From Bacteroidota bacterium (GTDB lineage: Bacteria; Bacteroidota; Bacteroidia; Cytophagales; Cyclobacteriaceae), in contig JAFDYT010000021.1 in NCBI GenBank assembly GCA_018266055.1, forward strand, positions 1-64,000: DNA of 64,000 nucleotides, in the 5' to 3' direction. The translations under genes and the position numbers were made by a program. The notes under the pieces were generated by a model. That model saw only the letters and a program-made list of their open reading frames with translations, had not been told where the DNA came from and did not search any database. How positions within the stretch are numbered: the stretch's first letter is position 1; each line of letters opens with the position of its first letter. Positions 1 through 6,908 of the stretch are shown here, one piece after another.

Positions 1-30
1 CATCCAATACCGCAGCCTGGATCGCGAAGG

Positions 31-645
31 ATGGGCCGGATAAAATTAAAAATCAGACGCATGAAAGAATTTTTAAAGCGAAACGCTACCGGTAAAAATG
101 CATTGCTCTTTTTTTTCATAGCTACGGCAGTTTACATGCTCATGCTTGGCATCACTATTCCTGAAGTGATGGGTTATGCACAAGGAATGAAGCTACCTGA
201 TATGATGCCGACTGGATATTCTCCAGAATATATGGTGACACTGCTCGGTACATTGGGAGAACCTGGAAGGAACGCCTACTTATTTCATCAACTTCCGCTG
301 GATATGATCTATCCTTTCTTATTTGGTGTGAGCTACAGTTTGATCATGGCGTACTTTCTTTTGCGGTTGGGAAAAGCCGACGGTTATTCATTTTACCTTA
401 GCTATCTGCCGATTTTCGCGGGTCTTTGTGATTATATCGAAAACATCGGAATCATCTCAATGCTGCAGACTTATCCTGGTGATTTGAGGCTTCTTGCAAT
501 AGTCACTAATGTCTTTTCTGTTTTGAAAAGTATGACGACAACTATCTATTTTGTCATACTCATACTCGTGGTTTTGGCTTTTGCTTTTAAGCGGGATTCA
601 GTGAAAACAAAAGGTGGCCGTTCACCTAAAATCCGAAGGTCTTAA
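31..645 (+). CDS. Four-helix integral membrane protein of unknown function
   Basis: I do not recognise a named family. The 204-residue product has about four hydrophobic segments (roughly residues 24-44, 90-112, 122-146 and 165-187), a basic N-terminus and a basic C-terminal tail, so it should sit in the inner membrane. The segment before the third helix holds a conserved-looking acidic/aromatic motif (LCDYIENIGI). The start could be the ATG at 31 or the in-frame ATG at 61 (MKEFLKRN), which gives a more usual N-terminus. The stop overlaps the convergent gene ending at 622. Only 30 bases lie upstream, so operon membership cannot be judged. Confidence 0.7.
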   Translation: MGRIKLKIRRMKEFLKRNATGKNALLFFFIATAVYMLMLGITIPEVMGYAQGMKLPDMMPTGYSPEYMVTLLGTLGEPGRNAYLFHQLPLDMIYPFLFGVSYSLIMAYFLLRLGKADGYSFYLSYLPIFAGLCDYIENIGIISMLQTYPGDLRLLAIVTNVFSVLKSMTTTIYFVILILVVLAFAFKRDSVKTKGGRSPKIRRS

Positions 646-1101
646 TTTGGCTATCAATTCTTTTGGGTAGGGAATACCGTGATTCCGGTCTTCAATAATT
701 CTCTTCAATGCGGATTTTGAATATCGGAATACTTGAAATTGGCCGTTGATGGTGCCCATGGTACCAGCGCAGATGGCGAATATTGTGGCATCCTCTTCCA
801 CATCTTTTTGCCACCCTTTGTTGTTGCTGTTTGTTTCAGAAGGGTGAAGCGTGTGATTGACAGCGTAAAATGCAGCTGAGCCAAAAACAATGGTTTTTAC
901 AATTCCGAAACGGCGTTTTCTTTTGAAAAGGTTTTCTAATGCATTGACGGTATCCTTCCCTACGGGGGTTTGTGTAATTTCAGCTTTTGCGGGCATAGAA
1001 TCCAATTGTGTAAGGCGTGAAGGAGTTTTAGCGTTGGTGATTGTTGTCCCTAGAAAAAAGAAGAGACCGATCAATGCAGGCGAGAGGCGATGTGGGTTCA
1101 T
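622..1101 (-). CDS. Hypothetical secreted/membrane-anchored protein
   Basis: This 159-residue protein has an N-terminal hydrophobic stretch (LIGLFFFLGTTITNA) that looks like a signal peptide, then a polar region, and a second weak hydrophobic segment near residues 68-82 (IVKTIVFGSAAFYAVN). No catalytic motif or known domain is visible. It is convergent with the preceding membrane protein, and the two reading frames overlap by 24 bases at their 3' ends. It stands alone on its strand. Coding status rests on length, the signal-like N-terminus and the absence of a better frame. Confidence 0.55.
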   Translation of the reverse strand: MNPHRLSPALIGLFFFLGTTITNAKTPSRLTQLDSMPAKAEITQTPVGKDTVNALENLFKRKRRFGIVKTIVFGSAAFYAVNHTLHPSETNSNNKGWQKDVEEDATIFAICAGTMGTINGQFQVFRYSKSALKRIIEDRNHGIPYPKELIAKLRPSDFR

Positions 1102-1237
1102 GACAGAGAATTTTGGTTACCGTAAGACTTAGCTTACGGTTCTGCTTTGGCAAAACAGATGCCACCCGAATTCCTTTGAAAAAACGCGAATTTGGGCCCT
1201 CTCCGGTCGAGTTTGTTGATATATCCCAAATCGACTA

Positions 1238-1249
1238 ACGATATATCGT
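1238..1249. promoter_or_regulatory. 12-bp perfect palindrome upstream of the secreted hypothetical gene
   Basis: ACGATATATCGT is a perfect 6+6 palindrome about 137 bases upstream of the minus-strand start at 1101 and just before the Hsp20 terminator. It could be an operator, but no regulator is linked. The rest of 1102-1276 shows no open frame I would support. Confidence 0.25.
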
Positions 1250-1267
1250 AAAATTTTGAGCATTTGG

Positions 1268-1304
1268 CGAAAACAAAATGGCCAGACTTCACAGCCTGGC
1301 CATT
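1268..1304 (-). terminator. Rho-independent terminator after hsp20
   Basis: On the minus strand a 9-bp perfect stem (AATGGCCAG / CTGGCCATT, arms at 1296-1304 and 1277-1285) with a 10-base loop is followed by a T-rich tail (TTGTTTT). It lies 45 bases past the hsp20 stop. Confidence 0.85.
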
Positions 1305-1349
1305 CTAATCAAGGGCCTATTTTGGTCTTGCGGCCCTACCAACTACAAC

Positions 1350-1817
1350 TTAGGAGACGGTAATCTCCTTCTTTGGTTTTTGAGGTGTAACTTCTTTTTT
1401 AGGAACATGAATCTTCAACACGCCTTCTTCATACTTCGCGTCAATTTTATCAGCCATCATATTTTCAGGCAATGAGAAGGAACGACTAAAGGAGTTGAAC
1501 GAATATTCCCTGCGGGTAAATCCTTTTTCCTTTTCATTTTTTTCCTCTTCCTCTTCCTTTTCAGCACTTACGGTGAGCAGGTTGTTTTCGATTTCAATCT
1601 TGAAGTCATTTTTTGTCAAACCCGGAACCGCTATTTCAACCATGTATTCTTTTTCAGTTTCACGTACATTGGCCGACGGAACCGTAACGCCCAACCTTGC
1701 GGGAAGCAAGTCGGTATCGAGATCAAACAAACCAGAACCCATAAATGGGCTCGTTCTGAAGAAATCAGAAACGAAGGATGGAAATACGTCCGCGTTTCTC
1801 TTTGCTAACGTTTTCAT
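1350..1817 (-). CDS. Small heat-shock protein, Hsp20/alpha-crystallin family
   Basis: ATP-independent holdase chaperone that binds unfolding proteins in the cytoplasm. The 155-residue length is typical. The alpha-crystallin domain runs from about residue 45 to 140, with the family signature near its end (YEEGVLKIHVPKKE, the GVL motif) and the usual VPG...F.IE.....L.VSAEKE core. A highly charged loop (EEEEEKNEKEKG) replaces the shorter beta5-beta6 loop of many relatives. A C-terminal I-x-V-type tail (ITVS) could serve oligomer docking. It is a single gene with its own terminator. Upstream, a TATTTTAG sequence is one base from the TAnnTTTG -7 element. Confidence 0.95.
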   Translation of the reverse strand: MKTLAKRNADVFPSFVSDFFRTSPFMGSGLFDLDTDLLPARLGVTVPSANVRETEKEYMVEIAVPGLTKNDFKIEIENNLLTVSAEKEEEEEKNEKEKGFTRREYSFNSFSRSFSLPENMMADKIDAKYEEGVLKIHVPKKEVTPQKPKKEITVS

Positions 1818-1998
1818 ATTTTTTGGATTCCATTTTGGCTCACTACGGCCTGAAATCCATTGCTAAAATAGACGTGGGATTAGCCTTACGCTATGATTTC
1901 ATTCAGATCGATGCGTGATTCTGCTCATCGGATATTAGGATAAAAAATCGTATTATAATTAAACCCTGGGATTTAACCTGACTCCAAGTACCGAATCA

Positions 1999-2103
1999 AT
2001 GATTATGAAAATCGCTCGTTTGAAATTGTTGAGGAGTTGGCTTTACCATAAGGAGGTGATAATCGCATTGCTTGTCGGGTTGCTGATCTTTATTTTATTC
2101 TAA
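1999..2103 (+). CDS. Possible small single-pass membrane protein (33-34 aa)
   Basis: In the 425-base gap between hsp20 and the DUF2911 gene, an ATG at 1999 (or in-frame ATG at 2005) opens a short frame ending in TAA at 2101-2103. The product has a basic amphipathic N-terminus (KIARLKLLRSWLYHKE) followed by one hydrophobic helix (VIIALLVGLLIFILF) that ends at the stop, a common layout for real small membrane proteins. It is too short for family assignment. A comparable frame occurs at 6772-6882. The rest of the gap holds only the DUF2911 promoter candidate. Confidence 0.35.
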   Translation: MIMKIARLKLLRSWLYHKEVIIALLVGLLIFILF

Positions 2104-2186
2104 GTAGTGTGGCATACCCCATGTTCCGTTATTTTTTTACAGTAGTCGTTACCCTTTATCCAAGGAATGACGATGCCGTGTAAAAC

Positions 2187-2219
2187 TTTGTACCGGAGCG
2201 TTTATTTTATATACCTTCA
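2187..2219 (+). promoter_or_regulatory. Candidate Bacteroidota promoter for the DUF2911 gene
   Basis: TTTG at 2187-2190 is followed after 21 bases by TACCTTCA at 2212-2219, which keeps TA and TT of the TAnnTTTG -7 element but has two mismatches. The spacing is right, and the start codon at 2243 lies 23 bases further on. Confidence 0.35.
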
Positions 2220-2242
2220 CTTTTCAAAATCAAAAACATATT

Positions 2243-2788
2243 ATGAAAAGATTAAAATTCGTTTTGTTGGTTGTTGCTCTCATGACTGGTATTACTGACC
2301 TCGTTCTGGCTCAGAAATTACCCGGTCTTGATCCTAGTCCGGCGGATATTGTTTACTTGCGACAGAATGGACGTGGCACGGCACCAGTTGTGAAAGTGGT
2401 GTATGGCCGTCCACAGAAAAAGGGAAGAACGATGCTAGGGGAAACAGAGAAATTTGGAACCGTGTGGCGCACTGGCGCCAATGAAACAACGGAGATTAAA
2501 CTTTACAAAGACGTTACGTTTGGTGATAAGTTGATTCCTGCCGGAACGTATTCACTGTATTCTATTCCCGACAAAACGGAGTGGACCATCATCTTTAATT
2601 CAAAGCTTGATACCTGGGGTGCTTATGAGTATGATCAAACTAAGGATGTGGCCCGGTTTAAAGTCCCCGCGGGAAAATCGGATTCGGAAGTGGAGGCTTT
2701 TACGATCGCGTTCGACGGAGGCAATGGTTCTGCAACAATGGCGCTCGCATGGGAAAACACGTTGGTGAAAATTCCTGTGAAATTTTAA
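2243..2788 (+). CDS. DUF2911 family secreted protein
   Basis: Secreted protein of a family common in Bacteroidota whose function is not established. The 181-residue product has a signal peptide (MKRLKFVLLVVALMTGITDLVLAQ) and the family hallmarks: a VKVVYGRPQKKGR strand early on, the FGTVWRTGANETTEI motif around residues 72-86, and PAGTYSLYSIP followed by W.IIFN near residues 100-120. The ATG at 2243 starts the signal peptide directly. It is monocistronic and bounded by a bidirectional terminator. Periplasmic or surface location is inferred from the signal peptide. Confidence 0.9.
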   Translation: MKRLKFVLLVVALMTGITDLVLAQKLPGLDPSPADIVYLRQNGRGTAPVVKVVYGRPQKKGRTMLGETEKFGTVWRTGANETTEIKLYKDVTFGDKLIPAGTYSLYSIPDKTEWTIIFNSKLDTWGAYEYDQTKDVARFKVPAGKSDSEVEAFTIAFDGGNGSATMALAWENTLVKIPVKF

Positions 2789-2805
2789 TAGTAAATAATC
2801 GCTAT

Positions 2806-2838
2806 AAAAAGTCGCCAGGGTAAACTTGGCGACTTTTT
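2806..2838. terminator. Bidirectional rho-independent terminator between convergent genes
   Basis: A 12-bp perfect stem (AAAAAGTCGCCA at 2806-2817 and TGGCGACTTTTT at 2827-2838) with a 9-base loop has A-run and T-run flanks. It can therefore terminate both the DUF2911 gene (+) and the GNAT operon (-). Confidence 0.9.
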
Positions 2839-2841
2839 TAT

Positions 2842-3306
2842 TTAGGTAAGGATCAGTTCCATTTTCACATCCGCCGTCGCGAAAGGCGAGTTCTCTACAA
2901 CCACATTGCGGAACCCGTGCTTTTCGTATAGCTTAAGCGCTGCTACGAGTTGATGATTTGAAAAGAGTAAAAGTTTTTTTGCCTGGAGTTCCTTAGCTTT
3001 TTGAATGCATTGATTGATTAGTAAAGTGGCCACGCCCTTGCCGCGAAAAGACTCGGTGACGCACATTTTCGCCAGTTCATATACGCCATCATGCTCTTTC
3101 ATTAATGCCGCTGAGCCTACAATTTCACCATCGCTTTCGGCTAGCCATAGGTGTCCACCGCGATCAATGATGGTAGCCTGAGGGTCGTTAAGTACCATTA
3201 GGTCGTGACTTTCGGTAAGCTTGTACCGATCGAGCCATTCGAGATTAATTTTTTTGAATATGGCCTGATGGTGTGGCTGATAAGTAAGAATCGAAACCAT
3301 TTGCAC
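2842..3306 (-). CDS. GNAT family N-acetyltransferase
   Basis: Predicted acetyl-CoA-dependent N-acetyltransferase of unknown substrate. The 154-residue protein covers a full GNAT fold: beta4 with ELAKMCVTESF, the acetyl-CoA pyrophosphate-binding loop RGKGVA near residues 88-93, the helix LLINQCIQKAKE, and the C-terminal YEKHGFRNV segment. Two starts are possible: a GTG at 3304-3306 that overlaps the upstream TAG by one base, or the ATG two codons later at 3298-3300. Either way it is translationally close-coupled to the upstream thioredoxin-like gene. No neighbour indicates the substrate. Confidence 0.88.
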   Translation of the reverse strand: MQMVSILTYQPHHQAIFKKINLEWLDRYKLTESHDLMVLNDPQATIIDRGGHLWLAESDGEIVGSAALMKEHDGVYELAKMCVTESFRGKGVATLLINQCIQKAKELQAKKLLLFSNHQLVAALKLYEKHGFRNVVVENSPFATADVKMELILT

Positions 3307-3776
3307 TAAAGATATTTTATTATTTCTTCGATTTTGGTTTCTCCTTTAAACGCCTTCACCAGTTGTTTCTCCTTGGAGTAAATGAACACGGAGGGTGTTG
3401 GTATTCCGCCAAAATTATTGATCACATCTTTAATATCTGTCCGTACAAAATGTATGTTGTCGTATCCTGCAAGTTTATACTGCCGGGCAAAGTTGTCGAT
3501 GTCGGCGAAGGAAGCTGTAGAAATAAACCATACCGGACGTTTTTCAAACGACTTGAGGTGTTTGCTGATTTCAGTGGCTTCGCGTTGGCAATGATCGCAG
3601 TCTGGAAAATAAATAATCAAGACGCTGCTGCCGGGAAGTTCTTTGGCATTTTTGATAGAACCGTTGGTCATCATCAGGCTCATGTTGGGATATTCGTTGG
3701 CGCGCTGTGCGCTGGCGTTTCCATTGCTTAACCCGAGGAGGGCGATAGTTAGAATAAATAGAAAGACGTTCTTCAT
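3306..3776 (-). CDS. Secreted thioredoxin-like (TlpA-type) protein
   Basis: Periplasmic thioredoxin-fold protein, presumably a thiol-disulfide oxidoreductase. It has a signal peptide (MKNVFLFILTIALLGLSNGNASA), the active-site CxxC at residues 60-63 (PDCDHC), and the conserved cis-proline region (GGIPTPSVFIY) near residues 125-135. Its 156 residues match a single thioredoxin domain. It is the first gene of a two-gene unit with the GNAT acetyltransferase. The partner protein is unknown; reductant supply by a DsbD/CcdA-like protein is expected for the family but is not encoded nearby. Confidence 0.85.
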   Translation of the reverse strand: MKNVFLFILTIALLGLSNGNASAQRANEYPNMSLMMTNGSIKNAKELPGSSVLIIYFPDCDHCQREATEISKHLKSFEKRPVWFISTASFADIDNFARQYKLAGYDNIHFVRTDIKDVINNFGGIPTPSVFIYSKEKQLVKAFKGETKIEEIIKYL

Positions 3777-3813
3777 CGGTTTATCTTGAAAGCAGTTAGT
3801 TTTCCTGAAATGT

Positions 3814-3821
3814 CAAAACTA
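3814..3821 (-). promoter_or_regulatory. -7 element for the thioredoxin-like/GNAT unit
   Basis: Read on the minus strand this is TAGTTTTG, a perfect TAnnTTTG -7 box 38 bases upstream of the start at 3776. No good -33 TTTG is visible at the expected distance. Confidence 0.45.
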
Positions 3822-3901
3822 ATAATTTGAATTGGGTTATTTCCTAAAAAGTTGTTGCGCTGCATTCTTCAATATTTCTAACTTGTTTTTTATTTCTCAT
3901 T

Positions 3902-5674
3902 ATGGACTCTTCAGAAAAGAAACCGCTTCCTGTAAAATATAAATTTCGTGACCTCAAGGTTCACTCTTCCGACGAGTGGATGGCCGACGGCACTAAAAAA
4001 TACCGACGGGTTTTTGATCGTTACGAAACCACCTATATCCGAGCTGAGCTTTCTTTTTTTAACAAATTATTTGACGAAGAGGAGTGGGAGGCAAGCCTTC
4101 GCATGAAGTGTTTCTACATTTCAGGAAGCCAGAAGAATGAATTGTGCAACCTGGAGAAGAAGGTGAAGGTGACGAAGGAAGAAAACATTGTCTACCATCG
4201 TGAGTCGTGGGGAAACGCTACGGTTGGCGCTTATTGGTTTAAGGGCAATTATCTGTGGGAAGCCTACGTTGACGAGGTTAAGATTGGCGAGGGTAAATTT
4301 TATATCGAAGATCTGGGCCAGGCCAAACCCGGGGAAAACCTGTTCTTCGATATTGTGTCGATCAAGCTTTTTGAAGGCGATGGACAGGCTTCAACACTGG
4401 CGCAGAAAAAATATCTCAAGCAATTCAGTCAGAAGGACACGCGGTTTGTATGGGGAGAATTCAATATCAAAAACAAATCCGATAAAGACTATTATGCGGA
4501 AGTGATTTTCAATTTCTATGATCATGTCGGCCAGCTGAAAGGGAGTTACCCTTACCTCATCTACATTGCGCCCAACACAGCCGGTAAAATTTATACACTC
4601 TACCCGGGATGGGGAAGTGAGGTAGCCGGCCGCTGGAAGAATGATGTCTATTCGCTGGAGGCGGTTTTTATGGACACCTTGATTGCTACGGTTCCGTTCA
4701 AGATCGGCGATGTATTTGAAGAAGGCGAAGCGCCCATAACTACCGATACAACCCTATTGACTTCACAAGCCTCGCAGCCGGCAACCACGACTGACAAAAA
4801 ACTGGATGACCTGCTAGCCGAAAGCATCGCTGAGTTGAATTCACTCACTGGCCTTGAGAACATCAAGACGGAAGTGAATGAAATGGTAAAGCTCGTTCGC
4901 TTTTACCAGGAGACGGGAAAAGATGTGTTGAACAAATTTTCACTGCACACTGTATTTACCGGAAATCCGGGTACAGGAAAAACTACTGTGGCCAGAATTT
5001 TGTCACGGATTTACAAGGGACTTGGTATTTTAGAAAAAGGACACCTTGTGGAAGTAGATCGCGAAGGGTTGGTGGCAGGCTATGTTGGTCAGACGGCGAT
5101 AAAAACGGGAGAGAAAATTAATGAGGCAATCGGTGGTGTGCTTTTTATTGATGAAGCATACTCACTGGCCAATGAAAAAAATGCACAACATGATTTTGGA
5201 GGCGAAGCCATTCAAATCATTTTAAAGCGCATGGAAGACATGCGTGGAAAATTTGGTGTAATTGTAGCCGGATACACGGATAATATGAAAGACTTTATAA
5301 ACTCCAACCCCGGCTTGCGGTCGAGGTTTGACAAATACTTTGTGTTTGAGGATTATACACCGGATGAGATGTTTGCTATTGCGATGATGCGCTTTGCGCG
5401 AGAAGTAGTGCAGCCCGATGAAGCCGCTACGAATCATCTCAAAAAATACTTTGAATTTCTTCACTCCACACGCGACAATTATTTTGGCAATGCCCGCACC
5501 GTACGACAGATTGTAGATGAGGCCGTACGAAATCAGAACTTAAGGTTGGCGTCGTTGAAAAAGGAAGAACGCACGAAAGAACTTCTGGAGACTGTCATCT
5601 TCGACGATGTGAAAGAATTTGAAATCAAAGAAGTAGCCGATAAGCAGAAGCTTGGATTTAAGTTCGGGCAATAG
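3902..5674 (+). CDS. AAA+ ATPase of CbbX/SpoVK type with a duplicated N-terminal beta domain
   Basis: The C-terminal half (about residues 300-585) is a CbbX/CfxQ-like AAA+ module: linker helix GLENIKTEVNEMVKLV, Walker A GNPGTGKT (354-361), Walker B VLFIDEAYSLA (413-423), sensor/arginine-finger region PGLRSRFDKYFVF and a C-terminal helical lid with NARTVRQIVDEA. The first 275 residues are predicted beta-rich and seem to contain two copies of one module, each ending in a similar pattern (NYLWEAYVDEVKIGEGKFYIED and the NDVYSLEAVFMD...FKIGD region). A low-complexity Thr/Ser/Ala linker joins the halves. CbbX itself remodels Rubisco; no Rubisco is here, so the remodelled target is unknown. It is monocistronic. 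Confidence 0.85.
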   Translation: MDSSEKKPLPVKYKFRDLKVHSSDEWMADGTKKYRRVFDRYETTYIRAELSFFNKLFDEEEWEASLRMKCFYISGSQKNELCNLEKKVKVTKEENIVYHRESWGNATVGAYWFKGNYLWEAYVDEVKIGEGKFYIEDLGQAKPGENLFFDIVSIKLFEGDGQASTLAQKKYLKQFSQKDTRFVWGEFNIKNKSDKDYYAEVIFNFYDHVGQLKGSYPYLIYIAPNTAGKIYTLYPGWGSEVAGRWKNDVYSLEAVFMDTLIATVPFKIGDVFEEGEAPITTDTTLLTSQASQPATTTDKKLDDLLAESIAELNSLTGLENIKTEVNEMVKLVRFYQETGKDVLNKFSLHTVFTGNPGTGKTTVARILSRIYKGLGILEKGHLVEVDREGLVAGYVGQTAIKTGEKINEAIGGVLFIDEAYSLANEKNAQHDFGGEAIQIILKRMEDMRGKFGVIVAGYTDNMKDFINSNPGLRSRFDKYFVFEDYTPDEMFAIAMMRFAREVVQPDEAATNHLKKYFEFLHSTRDNYFGNARTVRQIVDEAVRNQNLRLASLKKEERTKELLETVIFDDVKEFEIKEVADKQKLGFKFGQ

Positions 5675-5756
5675 GCGTGTATCGGAAGGTTTGGTATAGA
5701 AAGGGAAGATTATCAAACGATAATAAAGTTCTACCGGTATCTGGCGCCGCCGATTT

Positions 5757-6146
5757 TCATCGTAGTGGTTTAAACGAAATCAAACTAAGATTATCCCCCG
5801 CGTTTGATTTTTTATTCCGGAAGGTCACTACAAAAAGATATTCTTTACTTACTTCAAAACCTCTTTGATTGGCGGTAAACAATCTGACTCTTTTTTCTGA
5901 AGGAATTTTTGCGATGTCTTTCGGTTTATCTTCCACCACCGAAATATTATTCTCAATACAGGGCTTGCAAATCGCGCCTGGTGGACAAGGCGGGCACTGG
6001 TAAACGTCAAGTATGTACCCTTTTAATTGGATAGTATCGCTGGTTGCCGTTTGCAGATCAGCGAATTTCATGAGTGGATATTTCTTTTGACCCCAGCTCA
6101 TGAAACCTGTCATCAATAAAAGAAAAATGACGAATGCGGATTTCAT
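5757..6146 (-). CDS. Secreted hypothetical protein with a CPPCPPGAICKPC motif
   Basis: A small protein (129 residues) with a clear signal peptide (MKSAFVIFLLLMTGFMSWG) followed by a beta-rich domain. Its mark is a cysteine/proline loop, CPPCPPGAICKPC, near residues 51-63, with four cysteines that could bind metal or form two disulfides. I recall similar proteins of unknown function in other Bacteroidota, but I cannot name a family. It follows the DUF937-like gene by 24 bases on the same strand, so the two may be cotranscribed. The short plus-strand frame over its 3' end looks like a shadow. Confidence 0.65.
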   Translation of the reverse strand: MKSAFVIFLLLMTGFMSWGQKKYPLMKFADLQTATSDTIQLKGYILDVYQCPPCPPGAICKPCIENNISVVEDKPKDIAKIPSEKRVRLFTANQRGFEVSKEYLFVVTFRNKKSNAGDNLSLISFKPLR

Positions 6147-6170
6147 AAGCCGGGGTTAATTTTCTAGCAT

Positions 6171-6668
6171 TTAGAAAAATTTGCTGGCCAGGTTTCCTAG
6201 TGAACCTAAAGGATTACTACCAGAATTTGTCACCTGCCCGAGGAGGCTGCTCACATCCAAACCACTATTGCCAGACACAGTTTGTAATACAGAACTCAGA
6301 TCAAAACTAGTGTCGTTTGGATCGTTGGTTTTGCTCACAAACTTATTGATTACCGTGGGAAGGAGAGAAGAAGCAATAGAACTTGCGGTTGACGGATTTA
6401 CTCCAAACTTTGACGATAAGCTGGCGGTGGCATTGCCAATAATGGAACTCACGATGGGATGATTCACCAACGAATTTCCTCCGCCGTTTTGAAATAGAGA
6501 TACAATGTTTTGAAGATTACCGCTCGAAGCATGGCTTTGTAAGCCGCTCAGAATGGAGTTGGCTATATCGCTGATGGCCGCGTCATTGTGTTGGTTGGGA
6601 ATAGCCGGGTTGTTGATGATGGCATCGCCAGCGTGTTGTTTTACAAGTTGTATAAGTTGGTCTAACAT
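6171..6668 (-). CDS. DUF937-like (YidB-like) Ala/Ser/Asn-rich protein
   Basis: The 165-residue product has no signal peptide. It consists of short amphipathic helices separated by Gly/Asn/Ser loops (LDQLIQLVKQHAGDAI, SSIIGNATASLSSKFGV, SIASSLLPTVINKFV, SGLDVSSLLGQV). This pattern, including repeated LL.Q/LLP.. helices, is typical of DUF937 and YidB-like proteins, whose function is not known. Base composition and codon use resemble the neighbours. It is probably cotranscribed with the CPPC-motif gene 24 bases downstream. Confidence 0.7.
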   Translation of the reverse strand: MLDQLIQLVKQHAGDAIINNPAIPNQHNDAAISDIANSILSGLQSHASSGNLQNIVSLFQNGGGNSLVNHPIVSSIIGNATASLSSKFGVNPSTASSIASSLLPTVINKFVSKTNDPNDTSFDLSSVLQTVSGNSGLDVSSLLGQVTNSGSNPLGSLGNLASKFF

Positions 6669-6688
6669 AAGAATGATGGTTAATACTT

Positions 6689-6696
6689 CAAAAGTA
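6689..6696 (-). promoter_or_regulatory. -7 element upstream of the DUF937-like gene
   Basis: On the minus strand this reads TACTTTTG, a perfect TAnnTTTG box 21 bases upstream of the start at 6668. The -33 region is not clear. Confidence 0.45.
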
Positions 6697-6771
6697 ATAA
6701 TTTATCGACGTGAAAGTCCTGATCCTTGTTTGCTGAATTAAACTTCCTTGCGGTTGGCAGGTCAAACAGTT

Positions 6772-6882
6772 ATGAAATCGAAAGTGCAATCGGAGTGGAG
6801 TGAATACTGTGGGATAATCATCGCCATTGTTTGCTGCGTATTGATCCTTGTTTGTGGACTGATTTTATTTTTCGTACACTGA
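6772..6882 (+). CDS. Possible small single-pass membrane protein (36 aa)
   Basis: An ATG at 6772 opens 36 codons ending in TGA at 6880-6882. The product starts with a polar, charged stretch (MKSKVQSEWSEY) and continues as one long hydrophobic helix rich in Ile, Val and Cys (GIIIAIVCCVLILVCGLILFF). It lies in the 240-base gap between two minus-strand genes that would otherwise be empty. The layout fits a small inner-membrane protein, but nothing independent supports expression. Confidence 0.35.
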   Translation: MKSKVQSEWSEYCGIIIAIVCCVLILVCGLILFFVH

Positions 6883-6908
6883 GGCACCTGTGCTAATCAG
6901 TTTAGAGT

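Noticed and set aside
890-1132. Short plus-strand frame opposite the secreted hypothetical gene
   Set aside because: The minus-strand frame has a signal peptide and is longer; the plus-strand product has no features.
2049-2061. Possible remnant of a 16S rRNA 3' end on the minus strand (ATCACCTCCTT)
   Set aside because: Only the 11-base core matches; flanking bases do not continue into 16S sequence, and no rRNA-like structure surrounds it.
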